64,000 nucleotides of DNA, taken from the NCBI GenBank assembly GCA_013141075.1, contig JABFRQ010000002.1, positions 124,001 to 188,000 on the forward strand. The letters are read 5' to 3'. This stretch comes from Methylotenera sp. GTDB taxonomy: Bacteria > Pseudomonadota > Gammaproteobacteria > Burkholderiales > Methylophilaceae. The notes below the pieces were generated by a model. That model did not search any database. It was not told where the DNA came from and saw only the letters and a list, made by a program, of their open reading frames with translations. A program made the translations under genes and the position numbers. Position 1 is the stretch's first letter; every line of letters starts with the position of its first letter. Shown here piece after piece: positions 15,633-24,108 of the stretch.

Positions 15633-16856
15633 TTGTCATCTTCAGCAGCGCATCAAGCAGCCGTTTTATCTAAACGCGTGCAAGCCATTAAAGAATCTCC
15701 CACCCTTGCCATTACCGCAAAAGCGGGAAAATACAAGGCTGAAGGCCGCCCTATTATTGGCTTAGCGGCGGGCGAGCCAGATTTTGACACCCCGCAACAC
15801 ATTAAAGATGCGGCAAAAACAGCTATTGATAACGGCTTTACTAAATACACGCCTGTTGCGGGAATCCCTGGCCTTAAAAAAGCCATTGTGAATAAATTTA
15901 AAAATGAAAATGGCTTTGACTACGCATTAAATGAAGTCATCGTTGGCGTAGGCGGCAAGCAAACTATTTTTAACTTGTGCTTGGCCGTACTTAATAAGGG
16001 CGATGAAGTGATTATCCCCGCGCCTTATTGGGTGAGCTATGCGGATATTGCTTTGGTGGCAGAAGCCACACCTGTGATTATTCAATGTGGTATTGAGCAA
16101 GGCTTTAAGCTGCAACCCGCACAACTTGAAGCGGCCATTACGCCAAAAACCAAAATCTTTATGATTAACTCGCCATCTAACCCCACTGGCGCAGTGTATA
16201 GCTTAGCTGAACTCAAAGCTTTGGGCGAAGTGTTGCTTAAACACCCGCATGTATTGGTAGCCACGGATGATATGTACGAACACGTCAACCTAACGGGTGA
16301 TAAATTTTACAATATACTCAACGCCACACCAGCGCTAAAAGACCGCACCATTGTGCTTAACGGCGTTTCTAAAGCGTATTCTATGACAGGCTGGCGCATT
16401 GGTTATGCCGCAGGCCCCGCTTACATTATTAAAGCCATGGAGATTTTGCAAAGCCAATCTACCAGCAATGCCACTTCAATATCGCAAGTGGCCGCGCAAG
16501 CTGCGCTAGAAGGCTCGCAAGACTGCATTAAACCTATGGTAGCCGCATTCAAAGAGCGCCATAAATACGTGGTTGACCGCTTCAACAGTATGGCGGGTTT
16601 AAGCTGCCTAATGGCTGGCGGCGCGTTTTATGCATTTGCCGATGCACGCGGCGCCATTGCTAACTTACACAAAGCAGGCAAAATTAACGCCGCCACAGAT
16701 ATGGCCTTAGCCGAATACTTATTAGAACAATTTGATGTAGCCGTAGTGCCAGGCTCAGCCTTTGGCGCAGAAGGCTATTTCCGCATTTCATTCGCCACCA
16801 GCATGGAAAACCTGCAAAACGCCCTAGACAGAATTGAAAAGGCACTTAATATTTAA
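15633..16856 (+). CDS. aspC: Class I/II pyridoxal-phosphate aminotransferase (aspartate type)
   Basis: This 407-residue transaminase probably interconverts aspartate and oxaloacetate with 2-oxoglutarate/glutamate. The PLP lysine lies in NGVSKAYSMTGWRIGYAAG, and the substrate arginine region is FRISFATS near the C-terminus. The motif INSPSNPTGAVYS is typical of the class I gamma subgroup. The open frame reaches 15573, but the AAGGAAG box at 15619-15626 points to TTG 15633, giving MSSSAAHQAAVLSKRV, a normal N-terminus for the family. Prephenate aminotransferase activity occurs in the same subgroup and cannot be excluded. Confidence 0.85.
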   Translation: MSSSAAHQAAVLSKRVQAIKESPTLAITAKAGKYKAEGRPIIGLAAGEPDFDTPQHIKDAAKTAIDNGFTKYTPVAGIPGLKKAIVNKFKNENGFDYALNEVIVGVGGKQTIFNLCLAVLNKGDEVIIPAPYWVSYADIALVAEATPVIIQCGIEQGFKLQPAQLEAAITPKTKIFMINSPSNPTGAVYSLAELKALGEVLLKHPHVLVATDDMYEHVNLTGDKFYNILNATPALKDRTIVLNGVSKAYSMTGWRIGYAAGPAYIIKAMEILQSQSTSNATSISQVAAQAALEGSQDCIKPMVAAFKERHKYVVDRFNSMAGLSCLMAGGAFYAFADARGAIANLHKAGKINAATDMALAEYLLEQFDVAVVPGSAFGAEGYFRISFATSMENLQNALDRIEKALNI

Positions 16857-16864
16857 ACACTAGA

Positions 16865-16882
16865 TTTAAACATATGTTTAAA
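16865..16882. repeat. AT-rich perfect palindrome after the aminotransferase
   Basis: TTTAAACATATGTTTAAA is an 18-bp perfect palindrome 8 bp after the aminotransferase stop. It could form a weak stem at the transcript end. The stretch to tRNA-Asn otherwise shows no gene. Confidence 0.45.
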
Positions 16883-16983
16883 AAAGTGCGTTTTAGCATT
16901 GACCAAACCAGCCGAAGTCATTATTATCACGGCTTCACAAATTCAAGCCAAAAAACTTAACTTGTGAAGCAACACCCACCAAT

Positions 16984-17059
16984 TCCTCGATAGCTCAGTT
17001 GGTAGAGCAACGGACTGTTAATCCGTGTGTCCCTGGTTCGAGCCCAGGTCGAGGAGCCA
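16984..17059 (+). tRNA. tRNA-Asn (anticodon GTT)
   Basis: A complete cloverleaf is present. The acceptor stem pairs TCCTCGA with TCGAGGA, the D arm reads GCTCAGTTGGTAGAGC, and the anticodon arm is CGGAC-TGTTAA-TCCG with GTT at the anticodon. The T arm carries GGTTCGAGCC, and CCA is encoded. It is closely followed by a terminator. Confidence 0.97.
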
Positions 17060-17066
17060 GATATTT

Positions 17067-17100
17067 AAAGCCCTGCAGTGATGTGGGGCTTTTTCTTTTG
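17067..17100 (+). terminator. Terminator of tRNA-Asn
   Basis: The inverted repeat AAGCCC/GGGGCTT with a loop around GCAGTGATGT is followed by TTTTCTTTT. It begins 8 bp after the tRNA. A near-copy lies at 17738-17770 after the next gene. Confidence 0.8.
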
Positions 17101-17122
17101 TAGTTTTGTATAAATAAATGTT

Positions 17123-17143
17123 GGGGCGTTAGCTCAGCTGGTT
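17123..17143 (+). pseudogene. Truncated tRNA 5' end (remnant)
   Basis: GGGGCGTTAGCTCAGCTGG (plus TT) matches the acceptor 5' strand and D-arm of a tRNA and then stops. The sequence after it has no anticodon or T arm. The missing half was not found downstream to 20.1 kb. The break marks the left side of an accessory stretch and suggests loss of a second tRNA once located beside tRNA-Asn. Confidence 0.7.
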
Positions 17144-17169
17144 TCAACTAACATTAAGGAGCAATACCA

Positions 17170-17706
17170 GTGACCAATGCACAACGCAGAGCACTCAGCC
17201 GCATGGCTGAAATGAATTCAACAAGTAACAGCATTAAGCCTGAACCAACGCTTAGCAACGCGTTCTGCCCGCATGAGGCAGGCGCGTATTACCTTGTAGA
17301 GGTAGAAACCGTCGGCAAGGTTATCAACCTACTAGCCATGGAAATCGAACCGCCCGTTCGCACCTACACCATTGCCACCATACATTTTGAACAGGATGCC
17401 GATACTGGCAGATGGATTTGGTTTGATGGTAAAGAAAAGCTAAGCCCACGCAAAAACCAAGATAGCTGGCGCCTTGGCAGCAAAAAGTTATATGACGTGC
17501 GCGAAGAAGCCGAAGCTGAGCTTCAGCGCCAAATGCTCAAAAATGGTGACCGAGTGACCAAGGTACATGACCTGCCAGACAATGTGACTGAGTTGAAAAA
17601 GATTCGTAGCGCCCACCACCCAGACCGCAATAACCCTGATTCTGACCATGATCTCTATCAAGCAGTTATCGAGAAAATGGACAGGATGCGTGCGGTGAGT
17701 ATGTAA
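17170..17706 (+). CDS. Unknown protein with a J-domain-like tail (HPD motif)
   Basis: This 178-residue protein uses GTG 17170, eleven bases after an AAGGAG box. Residues about 25-130 have no motif I recognise but contain a conserved-looking aromatic segment (GRWIWFDGKEKLSPRKNQDSW). The last 45 residues resemble helices II-III of a DnaJ domain, with the HPD signature in RSAHHPDRNNPD. Helix I of a J domain is not evident, so this is a partial or divergent J module. It could couple a client to a DnaK-type chaperone, but that is a guess. It lies between two similar terminators and just after the broken tRNA, which suggests an acquired gene. Confidence 0.6.
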   Translation: MTNAQRRALSRMAEMNSTSNSIKPEPTLSNAFCPHEAGAYYLVEVETVGKVINLLAMEIEPPVRTYTIATIHFEQDADTGRWIWFDGKEKLSPRKNQDSWRLGSKKLYDVREEAEAELQRQMLKNGDRVTKVHDLPDNVTELKKIRSAHHPDRNNPDSDHDLYQAVIEKMDRMRAVSM

Positions 17707-17737
17707 GCTACACAAATGGTAAAGTGCCATGCAAATG

Positions 17738-17770
17738 AAAAAGCCCTGCAGAAATGTAGGGCTTTTTTTA
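17738..17770 (+). terminator. Rho-independent terminator after the J-tail gene
   Basis: Stem AAAAGCCCT/AGGGCTTTT with loop GCAGAAATGT is followed by a run of T. Its sequence resembles the tRNA-Asn terminator at 17067-17100 (shared AAGCCCTGCAG), which hints at a duplication that carried the gene between them. Confidence 0.85.
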
Positions 17771-17850
17771 TTTTCCGATTTCTATTGAAAATAAAAATAC
17801 CAACCCCATAGGATAAAGAACAATACCAACAATTTTCATAGGGGATAAAA

Positions 17851-19065
17851 ATGGCTACTATTGAGTATTTGGAAAATGAACGCATAAAACTGTGGGAGAA
17901 AATTGTTGAGCTTCAAGACTTGATTAAGAAAAAAACTTCAGATTATGAGCATGAGGCAAAGCAGGCGTCAAAAAAATGTTCTGAATATAAAAATAAATGT
18001 GAATCTAGTCAGAATGAAGCTAATCGCCTACTTGGAAAAGTACAGGAAGTATCTAATAGAATACAAGAATCTAAAGTCACTTCCCTTATAACAGAAATTG
18101 AAGTTTTCCATACGGAACTTGCTCCAAAAAAACAGGCAATAACTGAACAAGTAGTGGAACTTGAAAAGTTATTTGCAGACCATGATACATACGCAGAGCA
18201 ACTTCAAGAATTAGAAAGCATATCCACTTCAGCCGATGAGTCGTCAACAAAAATTGATGTTATCTTCAAACACCTTACATCAAGAAAAAAAGAAGTTGAC
18301 CAGCTGTATTTTGAGGTGTTTGGATATACTGAAACTGACGAAGCTACTGGTAAGAAGATAGAAGTTGCTGGATTGAAAAATGAGCTTGATAAAACTTACT
18401 CTGAACTAAAAGATAGATTTGAGAAGTTTTCATCTATTAAAAATCAAGAATTTAATGATACTTTAAATGGTTGGAAGGCTGAGTATTCAAGCACCCTTCA
18501 GAAGATAGAATCACTCTTGCCTAACGCATTAACTGCAGGTTTAAGCCACGCTCATTCAAAGAAAAAAGATGATGAAATAAAAGAAAGTTTAGAACTAGAC
18601 AAGATGTTTAAAAAGTATATTTATGGCTTATTAGCTATATCTCTTATACCTTTTGCAATAAGCATCTATATGCTTTTTCATGGTGTTTCATTAGAAGAAT
18701 CTATACTAAAAATGCCTCGATTAATATTATCTATAATTCCACTGTACATTCCTGTCTTATGGGTTGCAATTTCAACAAACAGAAAAATGAATTTATCTAA
18801 GCGACTTATTGAAGAATACACACACAAAGAAGTTCTAAGTAAAACATTTGAAGGGCTGTCTAAGCAAATTGAGGATATTAAAAATCCTAAGACTTCCGCA
18901 GATCTGAAAATAAAACTACTATCAATCATTTTAGATGTGAGTTCAGAAAACCCTGGAAAGCTTATATATGACTACAATAAATCAGACAATCCACTCATAG
19001 ATAAAATTCCAGGAATGCCAAAACTTGTCGAAATGCTAGAAAATAAGCCAAAAATTTCTGTATAG
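17851..19065 (+). CDS. Coiled-coil protein with two membrane helices, unknown function
   Basis: This 404-residue protein starts at ATG 17851 behind a GGGG-rich ribosome site. Residues 5-130 and 140-240 are highly charged and heptad-like (long Lys/Glu/Gln/Leu stretches), typical of coiled coils. Two hydrophobic helices follow at about 251-275 and 287-307, and the C-terminal 95 residues are again charged. No enzyme motif is visible. The gene is clearly richer in A and T than its neighbours and sits in the accessory stretch after the broken tRNA, both signs of transfer. Topology resembles membrane-tethered cytoplasmic scaffolds. A defence role is conceivable but unsupported. Confidence 0.65.
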   Translation: MATIEYLENERIKLWEKIVELQDLIKKKTSDYEHEAKQASKKCSEYKNKCESSQNEANRLLGKVQEVSNRIQESKVTSLITEIEVFHTELAPKKQAITEQVVELEKLFADHDTYAEQLQELESISTSADESSTKIDVIFKHLTSRKKEVDQLYFEVFGYTETDEATGKKIEVAGLKNELDKTYSELKDRFEKFSSIKNQEFNDTLNGWKAEYSSTLQKIESLLPNALTAGLSHAHSKKKDDEIKESLELDKMFKKYIYGLLAISLIPFAISIYMLFHGVSLEESILKMPRLILSIIPLYIPVLWVAISTNRKMNLSKRLIEEYTHKEVLSKTFEGLSKQIEDIKNPKTSADLKIKLLSIILDVSSENPGKLIYDYNKSDNPLIDKIPGMPKLVEMLENKPKISV

Positions 19066-19114
19066 CTACTCCGCTTACGGCGCATTACGTAAACTAATGC
19101 GCTCTACAAACCAA

Positions 19115-19167
19115 AAACACATGCTCCAGCACCCGCATGGATACTGCCTCGCAGGGCATATGTTTTT
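19115..19167. repeat. Dispersed palindromic repeat, copy A
   Basis: This copy contains the family core GCATGGATACTGCC followed by TCGCAGGGCAT. Its ends ATGCTCC and GGGCAT are roughly inverted. It is almost identical to copy B at 19921-19974, and the two lie in the same direction around the DUF5710/GIY-YIG gene pair. Confidence 0.88.
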
Positions 19168-19234
19168 AGCATTTATGCATACTGTTATATAATCCTACTC
19201 TCTAAAATTACCATACCAACACATTAGGACAAAA

Positions 19235-19552
19235 ATGATCGCAAGTAGCAACATTGCTTTAAAAGTACCTTTCAATGAAAAAGACCAAGCAAAGTCGTTA
19301 GGGGCGCGTTGGAATGCGGAGGCTAAGCAATGGTATGTGCCGCAGGGTGTGGAGGCTGCGCCTTTTGAAAAGTGGTTTACCGATGCAACCAATGCAGCGC
19401 CTACGCATGCTGCGTCTAAGCCTGCGACGAAAACTATGCCGCAAGCCAGTGCAGGTGCCGCCACGCAAAATACGCCTTTAGGCGATGATATTGATGCCAT
19501 TAACGCACGATTGCGCGATGCTTATGAAGCGTTTGATGGTGATGCGTTTTAA
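19235..19552 (+). CDS. DUF5710-domain small protein
   Basis: This 105-residue protein begins with a domain of the type called DUF5710 (residues 7-47). It shows the VPFNEKDQAKSLGARWN and QWYVP signature known from the tails of conjugative primases and antirestriction-like proteins. The rest is Ala/Thr-rich linker and a short acidic helix (DIDAINARLRDAYEAF). It is not part of a larger mobile-element enzyme here. Eight bases separate it from the GIY-YIG-like gene, so the two are likely co-translated. DNA or nucleotide binding is suggested by the domain's usual partners, but no function is proven. Confidence 0.75.
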   Translation: MIASSNIALKVPFNEKDQAKSLGARWNAEAKQWYVPQGVEAAPFEKWFTDATNAAPTHAASKPATKTMPQASAGAATQNTPLGDDIDAINARLRDAYEAFDGDAF

Positions 19553-19558
19553 TACCCA

Positions 19559-19885
19559 ATGGCGCGCCGCAAGCACCACAATGTGTATGTGATTGAGCTA
19601 TCAAAAGACGTGCTGTTTGAGGGTAAGTTTAAAAAATGCAACCCCAATTACATTACAGGCAAACCCTGCGTGTATGTTGGCATGACAGGTTTAGACCCCG
19701 ATGTGCGTTTTGATAAACATAAGGCGGGCATTCAATCTAACCGATACGTAATGCAATATGGCTTGCGCTTGCTGCCAGATTTGTATGAGGGCTTTAACCC
19801 CATGACGTATGAGGAAGCCGCAAGTATGGAAGTTGAAATTGGCATTGATTTACGCAGCGCGGGATTTGGCGTTTGGCAGGCTTAG
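19559..19885 (+). CDS. GIY-YIG-like nuclease domain protein
   Basis: This 108-residue single-domain protein resembles the GIY-YIG nuclease fold. The first strand is NVYVIEL, the second motif reads CVYVGMTGLDPDVRFDKHKAG, and a Glu that may bind the metal occurs later (SMEVEIGIDLR). The arginine expected in helix 1 may be Arg in DVRFDKH. The motif is degenerate, so cleavage activity is uncertain. It pairs with the DUF5710 gene, and both lie between two repeat copies as a small cassette. Repair or mobile-element functions are the usual roles of such domains. Confidence 0.65.
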   Translation: MARRKHHNVYVIELSKDVLFEGKFKKCNPNYITGKPCVYVGMTGLDPDVRFDKHKAGIQSNRYVMQYGLRLLPDLYEGFNPMTYEEAASMEVEIGIDLRSAGFGVWQA

Positions 19886-19920
19886 CGCGCGTAACGCATT
19901 GCGCAAATGAAAATAGCTTA

Positions 19921-19974
19921 CAAACACATGCCCCAGCACCCGCATGGATACTGCCTCGCAGGGCATATGTTTTT
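19921..19974. repeat. Dispersed palindromic repeat, copy B
   Basis: This copy is near-identical to copy A, with the same flanking AAACACATG and CATATGTTTTTA. It lies 36 bp after the GIY-YIG-like gene. From here to 20106 no gene is seen, only AT-rich DNA at the 3' end of the P-type ATPase gene. Confidence 0.88.
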
Positions 19975-20106
19975 AACTTACAAAATGCTCATTACTAAAA
20001 AATATAGCTTTAAATTTTAATAGCCAAATTCATAAACGTAACATTTTTATCCATTTAAGCATTTCAAGTAATTTCAAAGTCTAGATTTTAATCCGCCACA
20101 ATTCAC

Positions 20107-22419
20107 TTAATTGTCTAAATTTCTTAAACGCAAAGCATTGGTGATTACCGATACCGAGCTAAAACTCATGGCTAGCGCTGCTATCATTGGCGAGAGCAAC
20201 CAACCAGTAAACGGGTAAAGTACGCCTGCGGCTAGCGGCACGCCGAGTGAGTTGTAAACAAAAGCGAACGCAAGGTTTTGTTTCATATTGGCAACGGTTT
20301 GTTCTGAAATTGTTCTTGCTTGGGCAATGCCGCGTAAATCACCTTTTACCAAAGTCACTTGCGCACTATTCATGGCAACATCTGTGCCTGTGCCCATCGC
20401 TACGCCAACATCGGCTTTGGCTAAGGCTGGCGCATCGTTAATGCCGTCACCTGCCATCGCCACAACGCGGCTTTCACGTTGCAGTTTATCTACTAGCGCC
20501 AATTTATCAGCAGGTGTAATTTCACCATACACCTCATCAATACCTAGCTTGGCGGCAACCGCTTTTGCGGTGGTTAAGCCATCACCCGTTGCCATAATCA
20601 CCCGTATACCAAATGATTTAATTTTAGCCAAGGCTTCTACCGTACTGGGTTTAATGGGGTCAGATACCGCCAACAAGCCCGCCAACTGGCTATCAACGGC
20701 AAGTAGCATCACGCTAGCGCCTTCAACACGTAAAGCTTCAGCCTGCAATTTTATCGCTTCAATAGATACGCCTAGTTGCGCCATTAAGGCCGCGTTGCCA
20801 AGTGATAATTGCTTGCCTTCAACAATGCCGCGCACACCAATGCCAGTGCTTGATTCAAACGCTTTGGCTTTACTTAGCACTAAACCTCGTTCTAACGCGG
20901 CTGTAACAATGGCATGCGCTAACGGGTGCTCGCTGCCTTGATCAAGGCTAGCAGCTAAGTGCAATACTTCATTTTCACTATAACCTGCGGATGCAACTAC
21001 GCTATTAAAGCGTGGCTTGCCTTCGGTTAATGTGCCTGTTTTATCTACAATTAACGTATCAATTTTACGAAAATTCTCAATCGCCGCCGCATCACGAAAC
21101 AGCACGCCTTGCGTGGCGGCCTTGCCAGTAGCCACCATAATTGACATCGGCGTGGCCAGCCCAAGCGCACACGGGCAAGCAATAATAAGCACGGCAACAG
21201 CATTGATTAAGCCATACACCCAGCTTGGCTGTGGCCCAAAAAAACCCCAAGCAAAAAATGTAAGTAAGGCAACGCTCACAACTGTTAGCACAAAATAACC
21301 TGCTACCTGGTCTGCCATGCGCTGCATTGGCGCTCGTGAGCGCTGTGCTTGCACCACCATTTGCACAATGTTGGCCAACACTGTTTGCGAGCCAACTTTT
21401 TCTGTGCGCATCACCAGCGCGCCAGTGGTGTTAAGCGTTGCGCCGATTAACTTATCGCCCATGCGTTTGGTCACAGGCACTGGCTCGCCAGTGAGCATAG
21501 ATTCATCCACCGCGCTGCTACCCTCAATCACCACGCCATCAACAGGCACTTTTTCACCTGGTCGCACACGTAGCATATCACCCACATGCACATGCGTTAG
21601 TGGAATATCTTCCTCAAGGCCATCAGCATCGATACGCCGCGCTGTTTTGGGTGCTAAACCCAGCAAAGATTTAATTGCCGCAGAAGTTTGCGAACGCGCT
21701 TTAAGCTCTAAAATTTGACCAAGCAAAGTGAGAGAAATAATCACCGCAGCCGCCTCAAAGTAAACTGAAACGCGCCCCATAGACATAAATGACGCAGGAA
21801 AAACACTAGGCGCAACAGTCGCCACAACGCTGTAAACAAAGGCTGCTGAAGTGCCAAGCCCAATCAAAGTCCACATATTTGGGCTGCGGTTAATAATAGA
21901 ATGCACGCCGCGCTGAAAAAACGGCCAGCCTGCCCACAGCACAATTGGTAGCGTAAGTACTAGCTCAATCCAACTTTGTGTTGCCATTTCAAACCATTGT
22001 AAACGGTGGCCTAGCATCGCTAAAACAGTCACAATCACCGTTAAAGGCAAGGTCCAAATAAACCGCTGTTTAAAATCAACTAACTCTGGGTTTTCACCTT
22101 CTTCGAGGGTCGGCATTTCAGGCTCTAACGCCATGCCGCATTTTGGGCAAGCGCCTGCGTGATTTTGCCGCACTTCTGGGTGCATCGGGCAGGTGTAAAC
22201 CAAGCCAACGCTATTAATTGGCTTGGTTGCTACTGCTGCGGGAGTTTTATACGCCAATGAATATTTGGCGGGATTATCAATAAATTTGGCTTTGCACCCT
22301 GCACTGCAAAAATAAATAGATTTGCCTTCATGTTGTGAAATATGAGGCGATTGCTCGGTGACCACCATGCCGCATACAGGGTCTATTAGTGCGCACAATT
22401 CTGTATGGTGCATGTTCAT
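20107..22419 (-). CDS. copA: Copper-type P1B ATPase with YHS and heavy-metal-binding N-terminus
   Basis: This 770-residue inner-membrane pump exports monovalent copper or a similar soft metal. The order is a YHS domain (DPVCGM at 13-18, ending near 53), then a CPMHP...CPKCGM heavy-metal-binding motif (77-96), then eight membrane helices. The transmembrane metal site is CPC (415-417), the phosphorylated Asp459 is in DKTGT, the TGE loop is at 310-312 and GDGIND lies in the nucleotide domain. It lacks a classic GMxCxxC domain, so it belongs to the YHS-type group. It is the last gene of a minus-strand run; its neighbours are small envelope proteins. Silver or cytochrome-oxidase copper delivery are alternatives. 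Confidence 0.9.
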   Translation of the reverse strand: MNMHHTELCALIDPVCGMVVTEQSPHISQHEGKSIYFCSAGCKAKFIDNPAKYSLAYKTPAAVATKPINSVGLVYTCPMHPEVRQNHAGACPKCGMALEPEMPTLEEGENPELVDFKQRFIWTLPLTVIVTVLAMLGHRLQWFEMATQSWIELVLTLPIVLWAGWPFFQRGVHSIINRSPNMWTLIGLGTSAAFVYSVVATVAPSVFPASFMSMGRVSVYFEAAAVIISLTLLGQILELKARSQTSAAIKSLLGLAPKTARRIDADGLEEDIPLTHVHVGDMLRVRPGEKVPVDGVVIEGSSAVDESMLTGEPVPVTKRMGDKLIGATLNTTGALVMRTEKVGSQTVLANIVQMVVQAQRSRAPMQRMADQVAGYFVLTVVSVALLTFFAWGFFGPQPSWVYGLINAVAVLIIACPCALGLATPMSIMVATGKAATQGVLFRDAAAIENFRKIDTLIVDKTGTLTEGKPRFNSVVASAGYSENEVLHLAASLDQGSEHPLAHAIVTAALERGLVLSKAKAFESSTGIGVRGIVEGKQLSLGNAALMAQLGVSIEAIKLQAEALRVEGASVMLLAVDSQLAGLLAVSDPIKPSTVEALAKIKSFGIRVIMATGDGLTTAKAVAAKLGIDEVYGEITPADKLALVDKLQRESRVVAMAGDGINDAPALAKADVGVAMGTGTDVAMNSAQVTLVKGDLRGIAQARTISEQTVANMKQNLAFAFVYNSLGVPLAAGVLYPFTGWLLSPMIAALAMSFSSVSVITNALRLRNLDN

Positions 22420-22451
22420 TTAACTGACCATCTCAAATTTGGCAATTTGTG

Positions 22452-22868
22452 CTAATTACGGCGTTTCCCTTTACGATTATCACGATGCTCATCTCTACGA
22501 TCATCATGCTCATTATATTCACCATGGCGCTCGCGATATTGCGGCACGTATTCATTGTTGTACCAATTATCTTGCACAAAATAAACGCGCTCGCCACACG
22601 CGTTATATTTATAACAATGTTTACGCCAATTTTTGGCATGACCTGGTGGCACACGCATATAAATTGGCTCACGCTCAACATATACGCGCTCAACCACTCT
22701 TGGTTGTCGGTAAATCACTCGCGGCTGAGGATAAGGATAATCTCCAATATCGATTCGACCATAAAACCCTGGCTGACCAACACTCACTGAAACGCCAACA
22801 TCGGCAGCAATTGCTGCTTTGGTAAAACCACAAGCGATTATCGCAGCTGCTATTAGCAATTTTTTCAT
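22452..22868 (-). CDS. Secreted charged protein of unknown function
   Basis: This protein of 138 residues starts at ATG 22868, thirteen bases after an AAGGAG box; an upstream frame extension to 22895 is ignored because the ribosome site lies inside it. The signal peptide MKKLLIAAAIIACGFTKAAI is cleaved near AAIA|AD. The mature protein has a Pro/Tyr/Arg-rich stretch (RVIYRQPRVVERVYVEREPI), two Cys (HCYKYNACG) that may form a disulfide, and a very charged Asp/Arg/His tail. Short proteins of this shape are common in betaproteobacterial envelopes, but no function is known to me. Confidence 0.7.
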   Translation of the reverse strand: MKKLLIAAAIIACGFTKAAIAADVGVSVSVGQPGFYGRIDIGDYPYPQPRVIYRQPRVVERVYVEREPIYMRVPPGHAKNWRKHCYKYNACGERVYFVQDNWYNNEYVPQYRERHGEYNEHDDRRDEHRDNRKGKRRN

Positions 22869-22906
22869 GTTAAAACTCCTTAAACTCTTACGCATTTTCG
22901 AATAAT

Positions 22907-23527
22907 TCAGTTACTCACAGTATCGCCTTTGTTGCTTTCAGAATTTTCAGATTTTTCTCCAACCCCTCCTCTAGCGACCTCTAGCGCTTTAACAGCGGCT
23001 TCTTTAGTCGCTTCTACAGCTTTTTTCGCAGCATCTCTAGCTGTTTCCGCACCATTTTTAGCCATTTCCTTAGCTGCCAGCAATGTCTTGCGAGTAGTTT
23101 CTTTAGTCGCTTTTAATGCATTTTTAGCAGCATATTCTGCTGCACGTGCCGCTTCTTTGGTTGCTGCTGTAGCCTTTCTGGTCGCCTCTACAGTTTTTTT
23201 AACGGCAACTTTTGCGGCCAACTCAGCCGTTCGCGCCGCCTCTTTAGCAGCCTCAGCGGTTTCTTTAGTAGCCTCTTTCACAGATTGTTCAGCTTTATCT
23301 AAAGCCTGTTCTGCTGCATCGGCCGCTTTGCGCGTGGCCTCTTTAGCTTCATCTGCGGCTAATTTCGCACCATTTTCAGCACGCTGCACTGCAGTTTCAC
23401 TAGTATTAGCAGCGGGCTTAGCTGTTTCAACAGACTTTTCGATTGATTCGCCTACTGACTTATCTTCAGCCTGAGCCCCCATACATACAAACAGTGCAGA
23501 TAAAATTATCCATTTTTGTAAAGTCAT
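22907..23527 (-). CDS. Exported Ala/Lys-rich helical repeat protein (LEA/apolipoprotein-like)
   Basis: This 206-residue protein has a signal peptide (cleaved near QAEDKS) and then about 150 residues made almost only of Ala, Lys, Glu and Thr. They fall in an 11-residue-like pattern such as AAKEAARTAELAAKVAVKK. Such patterns form long amphipathic helices and occur in late-embryogenesis-abundant and apolipoprotein-like proteins that protect membranes or proteins under stress. There are no Cys or catalytic motifs. It lies 38 bp before the secreted charged protein gene and within a group of stress-type envelope genes. Composition bias makes distant homology calls unreliable. Confidence 0.65.
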   Translation of the reverse strand: MTLQKWIILSALFVCMGAQAEDKSVGESIEKSVETAKPAANTSETAVQRAENGAKLAADEAKEATRKAADAAEQALDKAEQSVKEATKETAEAAKEAARTAELAAKVAVKKTVEATRKATAATKEAARAAEYAAKNALKATKETTRKTLLAAKEMAKNGAETARDAAKKAVEATKEAAVKALEVARGGVGEKSENSESNKGDTVSN

Positions 23528-23561
23528 TACGTATTCTCCGTGTTGAACTTTTAACCCACGC

Positions 23562-23771
23562 CTATCGCAAATCAGTTTTACAAGTATTTATGCCTAATAA
23601 TCTATAAGCTGGGCAAAAGCTAAATAACCCTGTAGCCATTACAACCAAGCCTAGCCAGCCCCAAACGCCAATAACGCCTTGCAGCATAAGGCCTATCAAG
23701 ACAAAGCCAATTATGATTCTTAAAATACGATCTAAACCGCCAACATTTACCTTCATCTTCTTCATCATCAA
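23562..23771 (-). CDS. DUF2892 small membrane protein
   Basis: This 69-residue protein matches the DUF2892 pattern: N-terminal NVGGLDRILRIIIG, two hydrophobic helices and the tail FSFCPAYRLLGINTC. The family is often fused to, or beside, rhodaneses (as in YgaP). An AAAGGAG box lies four bases before tandem ATGs at 23771 and 23768. It is 5 bp after the YqjK-like gene and likely in the same transcript. Confidence 0.85.
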   Translation of the reverse strand: MMMKKMKVNVGGLDRILRIIIGFVLIGLMLQGVIGVWGWLGLVVMATGLFSFCPAYRLLGINTCKTDLR

Positions 23772-23776
23772 CTCCT

Positions 23777-24100
23777 TTAATATTTAGAGGCTTCGTTAGA
23801 TAAAAATTTGCTGCGTATTTTTCGCGCAATCTGCCAAGCTGCCAAGCTTCTACCCAGCCATTTTCCTAGCCATAAGCCAGAATAATTAGATCTAAATATC
23901 GTTAATAAAGCGGCGCCACCGCCCGCCAACCAAAGCGGGTGGCGCTTCACATAACGCACCATATTTAACCCTTTATCAGCCATATCCAGCGGCTTGCGCC
24001 AAGTATTAGCAATTTGCGCTAGTGCAACCCTTTGCGCTGCTGCTTCAGCAATTAAGCGTTCGCGTCTTTGTGCCAAACGGTGGAGTTTTTTGTTCATCAT
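23777..24100 (-). CDS. YqjK-like membrane protein
   Basis: This 107-residue protein has an N-terminal basic helix (KKLHRLAQRRERLIAEAAAQR) followed by a weak hydrophobic segment near 55-70 (WLAGGGAALLTIF). It lies directly after the YqjE-like and YqjD-like genes, the same order as yqjD-yqjE-yqjK in enterobacteria. The sequence is divergent, so the call leans on gene order. Confidence 0.65.
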   Translation of the reverse strand: MMNKKLHRLAQRRERLIAEAAAQRVALAQIANTWRKPLDMADKGLNMVRYVKRHPLWLAGGGAALLTIFRSNYSGLWLGKWLGRSLAAWQIARKIRSKFLSNEASKY

Positions 24101-24108
24101 TGATTGAT

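Noticed and set aside
17123-17200. A second intact tRNA after tRNA-Asn
   Set aside because: Only the acceptor 5' strand and D arm are present; there is no anticodon or T arm.
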